From contig JAVUNC010000006.1 of assembly GCA_032173965.1 (NCBI GenBank), positions 31,777,870-31,841,869 of the forward strand: a DNA stretch of 64,000 bases. Direction: 5' to 3'. The stretch is from Sitta carolinensis (Eukaryota; Chordata; Aves; Passeriformes; Sittidae). Below are positions 30,070-42,596 of this stretch, piece by piece. A program made the translations under genes and the position numbers. The notes below the pieces were generated by a model. It made no database searches. It worked only from the letters and a program-made list of their open reading frames with translations, and was not told the DNA's origin. Numbering within the stretch: position 1 is the first letter of the stretch; each line of letters opens with the position of its first letter.

Positions 30070-33000
30070 TAAAAGGTTTAGAGAAATTAGGCATTCATGG
30101 TCTATATTGCTTTACCAACCATATTCACCAAGAGATATTTATTTTTTTTTTTTTTTCGCTCAGAGAAGGCCAACTCATGGGTGGTCTGAATTCTAGATGA
30201 GATTATCATGAAAATATTGTGTTCAAATGTGGATGAAGCACTGTAAATATCATTAGTCTTTCAGAGACACACTTTGCAGGCAGCACAGTAAACTGCATAG
30301 AGCAGCAAGCAGAATGTGCAACATGGCCTTTTCTTGAGACTGAAGAGAAGCATTTCAATAAAAGCCTCTAACACCTGTCAATATTTCAATAGCTCAGGCT
30401 AACAGCTGCTGGTAAAACTATGCTGAAGGTCCCGTAAGACACAACACAGTGCTGTGTGTGCAGCTTGCCACTGTTTATTCTGGTCTGTTGGGGAGGTCTC
30501 CTCCAGCTTGGTAAGCACTGCTGCAAAAAACAGACTTAAACTCTGAATTCATTTCCATGTATGTAGACTGAGTGGAGATACGGAAATTGCTTCAAAGAGG
30601 TTGGGTGGAAGAAACCTGGATAGGTTCCAGCAGGAGTTTCCAGCTGAACCAGAGAGGCAGAGCAGTTTCAGGGGCTACTACTAATCCGACAAAGCAAAAG
30701 AGCCACCTTTTCTTCTTTCCCATATTCACATATTCTTTCCCCCACTTCTCCAACATTTCTGTCACATTCCAGTCTGAACAAAGTGACTTGACTATTCCTG
30801 TAGAAGGGTGCTTCTGTCAAAAGAGGATCTGCTTAGTGGGTCTGAAAGTATTCTGGACAACGGAAGAGAAAAGAAAGTAGGTGCTTTGGATAGCTGTCCA
30901 CACTGAATATCAGCATCTGAAATTGCCAGCAGGAAGATCAAAGGGTTAATCATTCTTCAGTATGCTGCAATATATACCATCTACTGCATAATTCCAAACA
31001 ATGAGCATTTCAAACACATAAAGCACATTCATCCTCTAGATATTTGGTAAGGAAAAAATGTGGTTGTATTTTTCAAGTATAATGCTTGTCTAGAAACAGT
31101 TCAGCAACTCTAATCAAACCCATCTATCTTCATATAACTCAGTGTCAGACAGTAATTACAGTCAGTTATGTTAACAGACATTAAAAACAAATTTGCTGAA
31201 AGGGAAATTTAGGGTATTTATTGTAGTGCATATGTGGAAGGAGGAAGAGCTAATGCCCTAGAATATTGCAAATGGTAAATTGATGGGTTTAAGACCTCAT
31301 GAATTAGAAAATATTTGCCTTACAGAGTTGCTTCTCCCCATCTTCCTGTAGAAGTAGAAATGGATTATTAAACACTAAAAGGTATTTTAATCCTAGTTCC
31401 ATATGTATACAAAAATACAGAAACCGTTCATAGCAAAATAATGCAAGTAACACTGACAAAACAAATGGCAGAAAGCAACCAAATGCAACATCCTCCACTG
31501 TCTGCCCTACCTTCGTTTACCTTCCTTAATGGGCTCCTGCTGTGAGATGATCTCTGTTTTCACATGACTAAATAACTATTACCACACAGTCTATTTGCTG
31601 CTGTCACTCTCAGGGCCTCAACTGACAAGAGGGGGCAAGTTCTCTAGTTTTCCAGCTCTTGTTGTTTATTCTTTAGCTTCTTTCAACAAGGAAACACAGT
31701 TGTAAACCCAATGTCAGATGGAGTAGCTCATTTGCTTTCCACCAACACCCGTTTTCATAGTGGAATTTTGAGATATTTAACTTCCCCTTCCATGACACGT
31801 TTTCTTCCAAACATTGAACTGTCTTGCTGTCTTTGCAATGAGTTTAGAACTAATTTTCATTACTTTAATTTGGGCTAATAGCATCAGAGCTTTTCAGTCT
31901 TTCTCCTCATACCTCAGAAAAATGATCACAGAACTATGTGTCTCAGCTCAGAGAACTGAGTGTGCCTTGCTGTCTTGTTTACTCCTGAAAGGTGTACAGA
32001 AAGCATCATTTCATATAGCAATAGCCTTGGACAATCAAAGGGATTTCCCTATTAGGCTGAGTGAAAAAAAAAAATATTTTGGACATCTAGGAAGATGTTG
32101 CTGGTGATTCCTAAAAGGAAGATGGCTTGACTAGTCTATCACGTGTCTCATACTGTTGGCTACTCTCTCCCAGTTCTCTGCCCCCAGAGTTGTCCCTTAC
32201 TACAGATCTGCAGGGGCTTTTCTGCTCTGGGCCAGCCTGTTCTGGATACAACTGATTCATGGAGAGAGGCTGTGGGGCCCCGCTGCAGGACATCATCTGC
32301 CATTGTCTTCTGATTTCCACTGGTGACCTGACCAGGGCCTCCGGAGAAGCCTCCCACAACACGAGTGGGTACGATATAGCCCAGTGCATCAGAAAACAAC
32401 ATATTGAACATATTGAAAGGGAAGTGCTTCACTAAAATCAGGACACTTATAATAATAATAACTCCACTTATGTTAGTCTGAGTAGTTAGAATTTGACAAA
32501 AAAGCAGACAAAAAATCCAGTGCCTGAAGGGAGTTGTATTTTGCATCAGTATTCCAAAAGCCTGGGGCAGTATCCCAAAATAACTCTTCCAGACCCTTCA
32601 CACCTCATCTGAATAAACAGGAAGGGTTGTGTAGAATGCCTGGAAGTGAAGCAGAGCAGGGCAGGAAGAACAATGCATGCCTAATATCACACATCTAATT
32701 TTATTCTGCTGAAACTCTGCCCTTGCTTTACATGTTTTCTCCATGGATTACTCCTTTTAACGTGATCCGTTGGTGGTGTTTTGTGTTTCTCAGGGAAATC
32801 ATATGCTGTTTGGGGGCTTCTTATGCTTTGGACAATGTACTTCTAGGTTATTTGACCTTTGGCAGAGCATGAAAGATGGAATATGAATAATTCTAACAAA
32901 GCACATTTTTGTCCTGCTGTTTCAAATAAATGGGTATTCTCACAGTAAAACATATGAATACTTCTTTTATAGAAAATATTTTACTAGCAAACACAAACTT

Positions 33001-33214
33001 ATACCTTTACCTAGAACATAGGCAGGAAAACTACAGTAATGCAGCCACCTCTGAGGATGCAACAACCAGCAAGACAGGTATTGTGGGAGAACTTTGGGCA
33101 AGTGTTCCGCATTTCAAGTGTAGTATACTCACAGACGATAGGTGGAATACCTTTTATTGTCATGATGAGGCACTTGGTAATCTCTGTTTTTATAGTATTT
33201 GATACCAGACAATA

Positions 33215-33318
33215 CCCTCAGGCACAAGGTGTGGTTCTTGGGGTGTCCTGCACAATTCAGAGTTGGACTCCACGATCTTGGTGGGTCCCTTACAAATCAG
33301 CACATTCTATTGTGATCA
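33215..33318 (+). mobile_element. CR1 LINE 3'-end fragment
   Basis: A GTGTGGTTCTTGGGGTGTCC lead is followed by GAGTTGGACTCCACGATCTT, GGTGGGTCCCTTACAA and ATTCTATTGTGATC. That is the CR1 3' end in plus orientation, with substitutions throughout. The 5' side is truncated near 33215. Confidence 0.85.
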
Positions 33319-36113
33319 TATACCTATTTTATTTTGAGGTGTCACAAGAGATCAAGACACCTCTGAAATTTGTAAACCTCATTATATTGGTGGCTACCTC
33401 ACACATATTGGTGGCAGTGGTCCTGCTATGTGTAGGGCAGATCACAGCAGCCTCAAAACAACAGTGTCTAAGCTGTTTGACTGCACTGTTTGGCCTAGGG
33501 CTCCCCTCTGGGGTGACTATTAGCATATTTAAGAGCAAACCCAAGTCTGCACAAAGAGCTTAGAGCAGCCTACAAGGCTGTAATTAGAGGCCCATCTACC
33601 CCATCTGCTGATTTAAAAATAAAGGCTGTAGAAACGAGGAGAGCTGAAACTGTCTCTCAGAAACCCCCCTTGTACCTTAGTCATTGGAATACTTTTGACC
33701 TCAATCTTGTTGCTGAAAGCCAACCCTCAAGGGCAGCTGAGAAGTGCTAATACAGCTGCTGCAGAAAGCCAAAGGACTGAGCAGGCATAGCTGGCAACTG
33801 TGAACTGTGGTTTTAGAGAACTTAGATACTGGATGTACAACAGGTAGTTAGACCTCTGTCTTCCCTCCTTGGGCTCCTTGTGTGTATTGGCTTAAGAAAG
33901 ATAGCAAGTCTTGGTTTGAGCAGGGCCGTGTGTGAAGGAAAATGTGTTTTAATGCATCACTGAGCACGTAATGCTGCTCTTGATCCACAGCGACAATTTA
34001 GCAAGGAATTGCCTTGACGTTCAGGATGTGTGAAGTCTCAGCAGCTGCACACCTAGGAGTTCTTTCAGAAAAGTAATGCTTTTTATTTTCTGGAATTGGC
34101 TTCTGTTAAGTATTTTCCCTTTGGCTTGAATTTGTTTCTCTTCCTCCTTTCTGGTCATGAAGAGCATACCAGGGCTGGCTGTAGGGATTTTAATACCATT
34201 GAGAAATTGAATGTTCCTCATGTTCCATATACCTGCAAGTCAGTTTGCTGCATTAATCTTCTGCCATCATTCCCCATTCTCTTAACTGGGCAATGATAAC
34301 CATTTCCATGATATTCTGATAGTGATGGTTTATTATATAACAACTCTGCAGTTGTTGCCAAATGAAGCAGAGATTTTTTTTTCTCCCACACCATAGGAAG
34401 AAGAAAGTTTATTGACAGTTTTTGGACAGCTGTAAACTTCATTTAGCTCACCCAATGGTGCTTTGCAGCCCTTCACATCCAAAAGCCTGAGGCAAGGAAA
34501 GAGACAAAACTCTGCTAGACCTCATAATACCCTCTTACAAACAATTTTGGTTATTTTAGTAGATTACTATTTATCTGCAATAAATGTCTGCCTTAGACAG
34601 AAGGATATTTGCAGGGTGTTAAGCCCCATGAGATGTACCATCTTCCATTCTCTAACAACCACTTGCCAGGTCAGAGACATTCAATGTTCTGGCTGTGGGT
34701 GATTTGCCTTATGAATTACTGGCATCCATGCTGGGAGCTGGCATGCAACCAGCAGATAAGAGTTGAGCAATGCTGGCAAGAGGCCTCCCTCAGTGGCTCA
34801 GTGCTTCCTCTGATTCATAAGAGACTGATTAAAGTTTTGCAGAATAGGTAGCCTAATCTTTAAATTTTCTTGGTTTCTCATTTTTTGAAAATGTCTTAGG
34901 TGTTTTTTGTTAAATACAGCATCTAACCTTTGGTTTTTTTTAAAATTTGCTTATCTTTTTCAAATCTGAGCTTACCAAGTATCTCACTTTATCATTGGAG
35001 GCTGAACTTTCTTGTCATGATTTGTCCTGTGCAAATCCTCATCGCCCCACCAATAACTTCTACAGTGTGCATTGGCAGTTTTGTCACATGAAAAATATTT
35101 TTATCAGAAGCTTAATAGCTAAAGAGCATAGTAGGGAAAAAAATAGACAAAGACTATTGCTTATTATGCTAATTATAAGAGGATGTAATTTCTTTGTCTC
35201 TGAAAAAATTATAGTACTTTCATTATAATATAATGATCAGCACTCAGGGTCACTATCTCTGTTCAGGACTAGCCCTTGGTCTGGTACAAATATGTACAGC
35301 TTTCAATTAGTGTGATGTACATTAGGTGAAGTTTTGGCCTCTAACTGACATCACAGTTCTGTCACTCAGATAAGGAACGTTTGGGGGCATTAAATATTTC
35401 TGCTTTCAGTGCTGAAGATCATTTCTCACTCCATGGCTGCATAGCACATACGTTTATCCATACACCAAAAATGGGACAATTTGAAAAGTTTTTTTAGGAT
35501 TTGGACCTTGCAGTTTATCTGTTGCATTAGTTTTGTGTGAGGGATGTGAGATTTATTCCATCTCTTCCTATGGGAAATGGTGGTGGCTGGTTTCACTCCT
35601 AATGTGTGCCTGGAGATTTTCTGTGCAGGAGCTGAAAGCCAAATGCGAACCCTTCTATGTGTGAATTACTCTCCAGAGGAGAACATCTCTTCCAGCTGCA
35701 GCTGTACATGGGAGTGATAATGGAATATAAGCCTCAGCTCCTGAAAGAAAATATCACTAGCAGACAGCAAAGATTTTGCTGGAACAAACCTGAAGTGCAC
35801 AATGTTAAGATGGCAGCAGAGGGTTTTCTAGAGAAGTCATTTCATGTTTTCTACCTAATGTGTTTTCCCATAGAATGCGCTGCAACCAGCCACACATATG
35901 CATAAAACTAGGAAGTTTTGAATGAATTGATTCCTTATACTGTGTCATGTCATTTAATACCTCCCCATGTGCAGTGCTTGATAGCACAAGGGACTTACTG
36001 AGTTTGTGGCAACAGCATGGCCGAGGTAGGTGTGTGCACAAATTTCTCCTGCCAGAGTGGAGGAGCACTGCTAAAGCAGGCTTCTTCCCTCTTACTACTC
36101 ACACAGGCTAGTA

Positions 36114-37180
36114 TGATGTAGTTTTGGCTTAATCCCAGCAGACAACAAGACACTCTAGCGACAGTGCGAGGGGGAGGAGAATTGGGAAAGAAAAGATAAT
36201 GCTCAGGGGTTGAGATAACAGTGATAACTGAAGCAAAGTAAAATATGATAATACAAAATGATAATAGTAACAACAATAATAACAATAATGAAAAAGGGAT
36301 ACAGAGAGAAATAAACCCCAAAAAAACAAATGATGCACAATAAGTTGCACACAACTCATTTGAGTCAAAGGGTTAAAAGATTTAGGAGTTAGAAAGGTAG
36401 TCAGCAAGATATAAGCAACACGTCATATAGCAGGGCCTAGTGTAATAATAAGAGGATCAAAGAAGAAACTAAGGGTTTAATCATTAATATTTGGGTATAG
36501 AGGAAAGAGAATCTATCATGTATCTGACTTAGCATTGTAAAAAATCAGAAACCCAAGCCTTTTTAATGCTTTAAGACAAGAAAAGAGTCTGGACCATAAC
36601 CAAGGGGTCTCAAAGATGTGGCAATGGGACAAAACAGTGAGGAAGACTTCTTTACTTCCTCCAATACGACCACTGACCCAAACCAAAAGGACCACTGCCC
36701 CAATTAAAAAGAGAATTGACCCAAATCAAAAGGACCACTGCCTTAATTAAAAAGAGAACTGACCCAAACCAAAAGGACCACTGCCCCAATTAAAAAGAGA
36801 ACTGTGCAGTCGTGAGGAGCATCCAAACTGATTTTAATACAAGGCGAAGATAGGTGATACATATGTATAGATATGTTAGGTAACTTTATGAATATGTATG
36901 ATTTATAGAAATATATAGAGAACCGATGCTTTGGAAATTTACACATGCCTTTGGAAGATTACTTCCCATGTGTCCAGCTGCTGTTAATAAACACACAAAT
37001 CTTTCAGCTGCAATTAGTTGAAAGGTATTTTTGTCCATTGCACACCTTTAGTGCATGACATTGCCCAGCCTGTTCCCTGGCTGCAATCAATATGCTATCA
37101 ATGCTATTTTTAAAGCTAAACACAGCACTGTGCCAGCTGCCAAGAAGGAAACTAACTCTATCCTAACCAAAACCAGGACA
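36114..37180 (-). mobile_element. old endogenous-retrovirus LTR, minus orientation (solo or fragment)
   Basis: The minus strand starts at 37180 with TGTCCTGGTTTTGG and a GGATAGAGTTA stretch, the known 5' end of an abundant avian LTR family. The other end carries, in reverse, the U5-like features of that family: TTAATCCCAGCAG near 36128, GGGTTGAGATAACAG near 36210, an AATAAT-rich stretch and AACAAATGATGCACAA near 36326. No gag, pol or env frame adjoins it, so this is probably a solo LTR. The centre (36400-37080) does not match what I know of the family and holds a 43-bp tandem repeat. The exact outer end (36114 or 36117) and a target duplication could not be settled. Confidence 0.7.
36675..36804. 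repeat. 43-bp tandem repeat, three copies
   Basis: Units start at GACCCAAA at 36675, 36718 and 36761, and each runs GACCCAAAYC-AAAAGGACCACTG-CCYYAATTAAAAAGAGAAYT. The copies differ at only a few positions, and a partial match precedes the first. The repeat lies in the middle of the reverse LTR, in what would be its U3 promoter/enhancer part. U3 repeats are common in retroviral enhancers, but function here is only inferred. Confidence 0.9.
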
Positions 37181-40044
37181 AATACATTGCTGCCCATGGA
37201 TTGAGCCTGAGAGGGAGATGGATCTGTTCAAGCCATGCCTACCAACCAAGCTGAAACTCATGAATGGGCTTTGCTAATATTTTCTCTCACTCACCATGAT
37301 GGGTATTTGCGGTGCAGTGTGCTCTGGAGAATTCAAACAGGACATGGCAATTGTGACCAAATGGGTCCATGGCCATTCTCCACAGGGATAAACATACTAG
37401 TTGTAAGGGCTTCCTGTGGTTTGGAGCTGAGGAAATAGGGGGCAGGTTCCTCAACTAGCCCAGTAGGCTGGGAAAGATATCCAGGATTTTACTCTGAGTC
37501 ATGTGTGAAATAAGAATCTTGGCAATGAACAGCAACTACTGAAATCTCCAAAAAAACCCAGCTAAAATACTAAAATAAACTAGATGGATTTGTTTTGCAG
37601 GACAGTTCCAAATTCCCATATGAAAAAGAGAAGAAAAATCCAAGCCAAAATGCTCTTGCACAGTCCAGTCCCAGAATGTGTATTTCCATCTGTTCTTTGA
37701 GATGTCAGAGGAGGATTTCTTTTGAAACCCAGTTTTTCTCTTCATCTGCCCTTCTGACAGACCCAAAGCCGTGCTGTGCTCTTCTGTAATGAAGGTGTTT
37801 TGAAAAATCCTTTCCAGTGACCAAAAGGGGTGTCTACTCTTTGTCTGTTCCTACTGTGCTACCAGGAAACAGGGATGTTTATTTCTGCACTTTTGCTGAT
37901 GACATTCTTCCTATCTTGTCTTATTTTACAATGTCTTCTAACCTTTTCAGTTGTGACCAAACATGATTATTAGACTAATTTCCTTCCAGATAATCTTACT
38001 GAAATAATTTTTTCAGTTTAATTATATGTTGTCTCAAAGATTTCTTGGTGTAAGTTTCAAAGCATGTGTGTTATCAATACCATTGTTTTTATTTAATATG
38101 CAGGATAGATTATTTAATTTCTTGAGGATATTGTTTGGTTTGTGTGTGTTCTTCTCCTACATAAGGCAGGGTGACACAAGACTAAATCAGAAATGTATAA
38201 ATTGCAATGTTAGAAATTCAAAGCTTAGTCATAAGACCATAAGACCGTATTATAACTCATACCCTTCAGGAGATTCCACACTGAGATTCCAGGGACAGTC
38301 TTAGGTCAAATATTTCCTGGCCTTTGGATGTTTGATCTGCTAAAATCAAATTTCTTTAACTTCTTTTAGTGTTTTCAATCCTGTCAGGGTTTTTTATGGG
38401 AATGCAATATTCCAAGTCGCATCCTGAGATACCTACTGCTTCTTCCCTTTTTTTACACTTTGCTCTGACATCCTTGCCATCAGGCCCCCACTCCATTCCA
38501 GTTCATTGTCAAAGTAATTTCCCTTTCACATGCACATTGTGGTCCCCTGGTCCAGCCAGTCCCTGTCTCCTCCTCCCTTACTGTTTTATTTTGGTCACTG
38601 TGATCTCCCTGCTCATCCCCACTCTCTGGCGTTAGGAAGATGCTGAAAAAGCCTCAGCCCTTTCCTCTGTTTCTTGACTCCCAGTCTACAATCAGATATT
38701 TCTCTATTCTTCATTAAACTCCACCCATTTCCCCAGTATGATTTTGGTCCTGCCACCTTGGTGCTGCTTTTGTCACTGATTCCTGTCCTGTTGCTGTGAG
38801 TGCACCAAGAGCTCACTGGGACAATGAAGCAGTTTCTTTGACACCCTCCATCCTTTACCCATTGGCAGTGGGTCTTGTTCCTCTGTGACGAGGTCTCCTG
38901 TCACAGGAAACTGCAGAGGTGTAAGCATCTGTTAGGATTTGACTCCTGAAAGTTGCAGTATGTCTGACCTGTGAGCAAAGTGGTTTTTTCCATCCAAGAG
39001 TCAACATTTTTACTTGATGCGGTACGATTTGACAGGGATGACAAACAGCTCTCTTCCCAGGAAGATGACTCCTGGCAGGTTAGAAATCCATGTGGCTACA
39101 GATCTCTGAAAATACTTATGTATTTATTTTTAGAGGTCAATGCATTTTCTTTAATTTTCAGTTTTAGAAATCAATCAGCTGGGTTTGGTGGTGTTTTTGT
39201 TGTTGTTGAAGGTTCTCTGATATGAGAACTGTTTGAATTTGCAGCTAGAGTTTTTATTATTGAAATGGTTTGTCAAAATGTTTTGATATTACAAATGTAA
39301 GTCCAGGCTGTATTATTCCTTGAGATGGGTTTCAGTGAATCTTAAATGTCACTTTATTACACTAGTGCTAGGACCCTTTATGATAAACTAGGACCAGGCT
39401 GGGCATTAAGGAAGGCCTGAACAGATAATGCAAAGATAGTCCTTGTTCTAGAGAAATTAATAGTAAAATATAAATTCAATATAGACAGATGAGAACAAGT
39501 TAAATTATACTTGCAAGCTCTTAGGGTGCAGGAATTAGTTTTGCAGCAAAGAAGTTTTTTAATGATTAATGCTTGACAATATTTATCAGGAGTGTAAAGA
39601 AGTAGCCTAAGAAAGGTAAAAAATATGTCTATTCAAAAGAACAACCCGTGGGCAGTGAAGCCTGGCAGTATTGGTCTACTGGCCACCAGAGCTGACATTC
39701 CACTACTAATTAAGAGATGATTGGTGAAGAGCCCTGAAAGGGCAAACAAAGAAACTATTTATTGACCACCAGAGAAGGAATCAGTGTAGGGGTACATACT
39801 CCCTTGTCCTGGGGCAGAACCAACTATGTTGACATTTTACACAACAACTGCTGTCTAAAGTGGGCTCTGAGGGTCCAATTGCTGCCTTGCTGGATTCTCT
39901 CCAAGGCAGCCTGCCACTGGCTTCACCAGGAGCTTTTTACTAATGCTTATCCTGAGATTTCCTTGCTGCAATTCAAGTTCATTCTTTTTTTTTTTTCATA
40001 TACACCTTCAAGGCAGAATCAGCATGGCACTCCTGGGTCAGGTT
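37181..40044. other. intergenic interval between two LTR fragments
   Basis: No gene is supported. The sequence is AT-rich with scattered short open frames on both strands and a T run near 39986-39998. The stretch 39740-40040 directly precedes the second LTR fragment and could be its flank or part of an older repeat. I cannot tell. Confidence 0.6.
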
Positions 40045-40322
40045 TGTTGAAATTTAACCCCAGCCAGCTGCCAAGCCCCACGCAGCCATTTGCTCATTCA
40101 AATGAGAATGGATCTGGGAAATCCATCGGATTCAAACCACAGGGATCTGGGAAAGAATCAAAAGGGCCGAAGCTGGAAAACTGATGTGTTGAGATAAAGA
40201 CAATTTAACAGGGAAAACAAAAGCCACACACATTAACAAAGCAAAATAAGGAACAAATTCACTGCTCCCCATGGGCAGGCTGGTGTTCAACCATCTCCAG
40301 GAGAGCAGGGCCCATCACATTT
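40045..40322 (-). mobile_element. endogenous-retrovirus LTR fragment, minus orientation
   Basis: In reverse it carries AATTTAACCCCAGCCAGCTG, a GCCCCACGCAGCC block, GTTGAGATAAAGACAATTTA, and then GGCTGGTGTTCAACCATCTC with CAGGAGAGCAGGGC. These follow the 3' half of a common avian LTR in the right order. The element is truncated after about 40322: the expected U3 continues no further. No internal viral frame adjoins it. It is a different subfamily from the LTR at 36114-37180. Confidence 0.7.
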
Positions 40323-40689
40323 ATACTGAAGAGTAAATCCATTGATTTGCAAGACCCTGTTAAGTGGTTTAAAGCAGCATTTAAACTACAGATATTTTTC
40401 CTGACAGTTGAACATATGTAAAAGAACCAGCGCTTTCACAAAAGCCCTTGTCATGGATGGAAACAGGAGGTTTTCCATTAAATCCGGATTTCATACTGAT
40501 TTTCAATCTGTTATCTCATAGCCTAAATATGTCAACACACTCAGGAAGTATTTTTCCCTTTATTTGTGTATACTGCATAACATGGACAAGTGTTAGTCAG
40601 ATGAGACATATTTTTCCCTTTAAAGGTCCTCATCTGTCATGGGAAAAAGAAACTTCTGTTTCTGCACCTTTTTCATGATTTCAGCCTTC

Positions 40690-40999
40690 TTCCCTCTCCC
40701 TTCCCTTCCCTTCCCTTCCCTTCCCTTCCCTTCCCTTCCCTTCCCTTCCCTTCCCTTCCCTTCCCTTCCCTTCCCTTCCCTTCCCTTCCTTCCCTTCCCT
40801 TCCCTTCCCTTCCCTTCCCTTCCCTTCCCTTCCCTTCCCTTCCCTTCCCTTCCCTTCCCTTCCTTCCCTTCCTTCCCTTCCCTTCCCTTCCCTTCCCTTC
40901 CCTTCCCTTCCCTTCCCTTCCCTTCCTTCCTTCCCTTTCCCTTCCTTCCCTTCCCTTCCCTTCCCTTCCCTTCCCTTCCTTCCCTTCCCTTCCCTCTCT
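40690..40999. repeat. (CCCTT)n / (AAGGG)n pentanucleotide array
   Basis: About 310 bases and roughly 60 units of TTCCC on the plus strand, with scattered one-base-short TTCC units clustered near 40788, 40861-40875 and 40924-40985. One strand is pure pyrimidine and the other pure purine, so intramolecular triplex formation is possible. Because the unit lacks stops in every frame, both strands are open (40639-41016 plus, 40620-41117 minus) and translate to Leu-Pro-Phe-Pro-Ser or Gly-Arg-Glu-Gly-Lys repeats; neither is a protein gene. Confidence 0.97.
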
Positions 41000-42596
41000 G
41001 CTTGGAAGTTTTTTGAATTAAAGATTCAGGTAGATATTTGTTAAATAGATCCATATTCAACAGTTTAAAATAGATGGAAATTAGGAATTTGAATTCAGAT
41101 AAGTCAGGAGATTTCACATGCTGTTATTACTGGTGTTTAAACCTGATACTTATTTTTAAAAATGTGTATCATGGAAGGAGTGGAAGTAGTAAACCTATGA
41201 GAGATTCTTCCTCCCTGATCCCTTAATTCACCCTTAATTCTTAAACCAACATTGCAGGAAGATAGACTTTTAAGTCTTCAAAAGGCTTCCGCTGTCCAGA
41301 TTCAAAAAGTTTGAAAGAACCATTAAAAATTAACACTAATTGCAATGAAGACGAATAGAGATTTCTATAATCAAATAAGAGATTAATCACCTATTCAAAA
41401 TGGAAACACTTAAAAGAACTACAGAAAATGCAGTGCTGTTACAGTGAGTACAAGGCTGAACAGGCTTTACAATGAGTAGTTAAACGAATTGTTATACACT
41501 TGATGTGTCTGGATGCTCCCTTTGCACCAATATCTTTCTGGCTGACCAGGCTGCACTATCTTCTTCCATGTCTTACATACACTTAATTTGAGAGTTATGG
41601 AAATAGATACCAGTTGCCTTATACCTACTCTGCCATTGTGGCTGTGATGGAAAAGAAGTTTTATTCTACTACCGGAGTTTGTGTTCTGGTAGCAACAAGG
41701 ATTTTTAATCACAGAACTATATATTGGCTCTTTCTCAAAAGAATAGGGGGGAAAGAGACAATATATATAAAATAAATATAAGAAAGAACAAGATTATGAA
41801 GTAAAATATAAACACGTGTCTAAAAATATAAATATGTATCTAAGGATTTACCTCAAAATAAATTATCATGGCCATTGAAGATATATTCACATACAAAAAA
41901 TAAAAAGCATCTTTACAGTACTAGGTGAGCAATTTTGTAATACTTTACTGGATCAGCAGAAGTCAGATTTTGAGGAGGCTACTGTGTTACCTTTCTTGTT
42001 TTACAATTTTTGTACACTTTCTTTGTATTACATCATCTATACTGCATATAATTAAAGTGCACAAAAAAATTAAAGTTGTCTGTATCTTACTGTGAAAATG
42101 CAAACCAGTTAAAATATTGTTGAAAATGACTAAAGTTATTCTATACCTGCTCAAATGCATTTATCAGCTGAAGAGTAAGCGCATATATGCTCTGTAATAC
42201 CCATTGTAATTTTATGAATAGAATTATAGGTTGTATAGTAGCTGTCATCACAGATACAATGCAGCAATATTCAGCTGGCTTATGGCTTTCTGCAAATAAA
42301 CCAGATTTATGTAATTTTGTCAAAAAGTTTTTCTTTTAAGCCAATGTTAATAGTTAAGACAGGTATATCATTTGGTATAAAATTCTGGTATCACATGTTA
42401 TGCATTTGGATAAATAACACACATCTAGAAAAGCAAACCTGAGGAAAAAGAAGCAATCAATCAAGTGATTTACTTTAATAGATAATTAGCTTGGTCTGTG
42501 AAGGCCAGATCAGAGCATTTCATATTAATTTTTAATGCCATTTGCAGAGGCATAAAATAAGTTGTAATATCAAAATGAAGATGGAACTTAGAACCA
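41000..42596. other. BDKRB1 3' flank / probable 3' UTR
   Basis: AT-rich non-coding sequence downstream of the minus-strand BDKRB1 stop. Candidate minus-strand poly(A) signals are ATTAAA at 42531-42536 and 42474-42479 and AATAAA at 41660-41665. Which one is used is not shown. Open frames at 41467-41712 and 42141-42323 have no recognisable content. Confidence 0.5.

Larger units (their letters stand above)
28953..36113. other. intergenic interval, second part
   Basis: No supportable gene. Contains a T run at 30143-30157, a perfect hairpin at 30029-30069, a GC-richer block at 32130-32390 that I do not recognise, and a CR1 tail at 33215-33318. Open frames such as 30572-30880, 33039-33563 and 35657-35905 have no domain and intergenic composition; the 33039-33563 frame runs through the CR1 piece. 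Confidence 0.7.

Noticed and set aside
35995..36407. Hydrophobic minus-strand frames of 119 and 92 codons
   Set aside because: They translate the T-rich and ATT-rich part of a reverse LTR; not a membrane protein gene.
36675..36804. Spaced direct repeats considered as a CRISPR-like array
   Set aside because: The units are contiguous with no unique spacers, and the host is a vertebrate; it is an ordinary tandem repeat.
40620..41117. 165-residue Gly-Arg-Glu-Gly-Lys frame and its Leu-Pro-Phe-Pro-Ser counterpart
   Set aside because: Direct translation of a stop-free pentanucleotide repeat on either strand.
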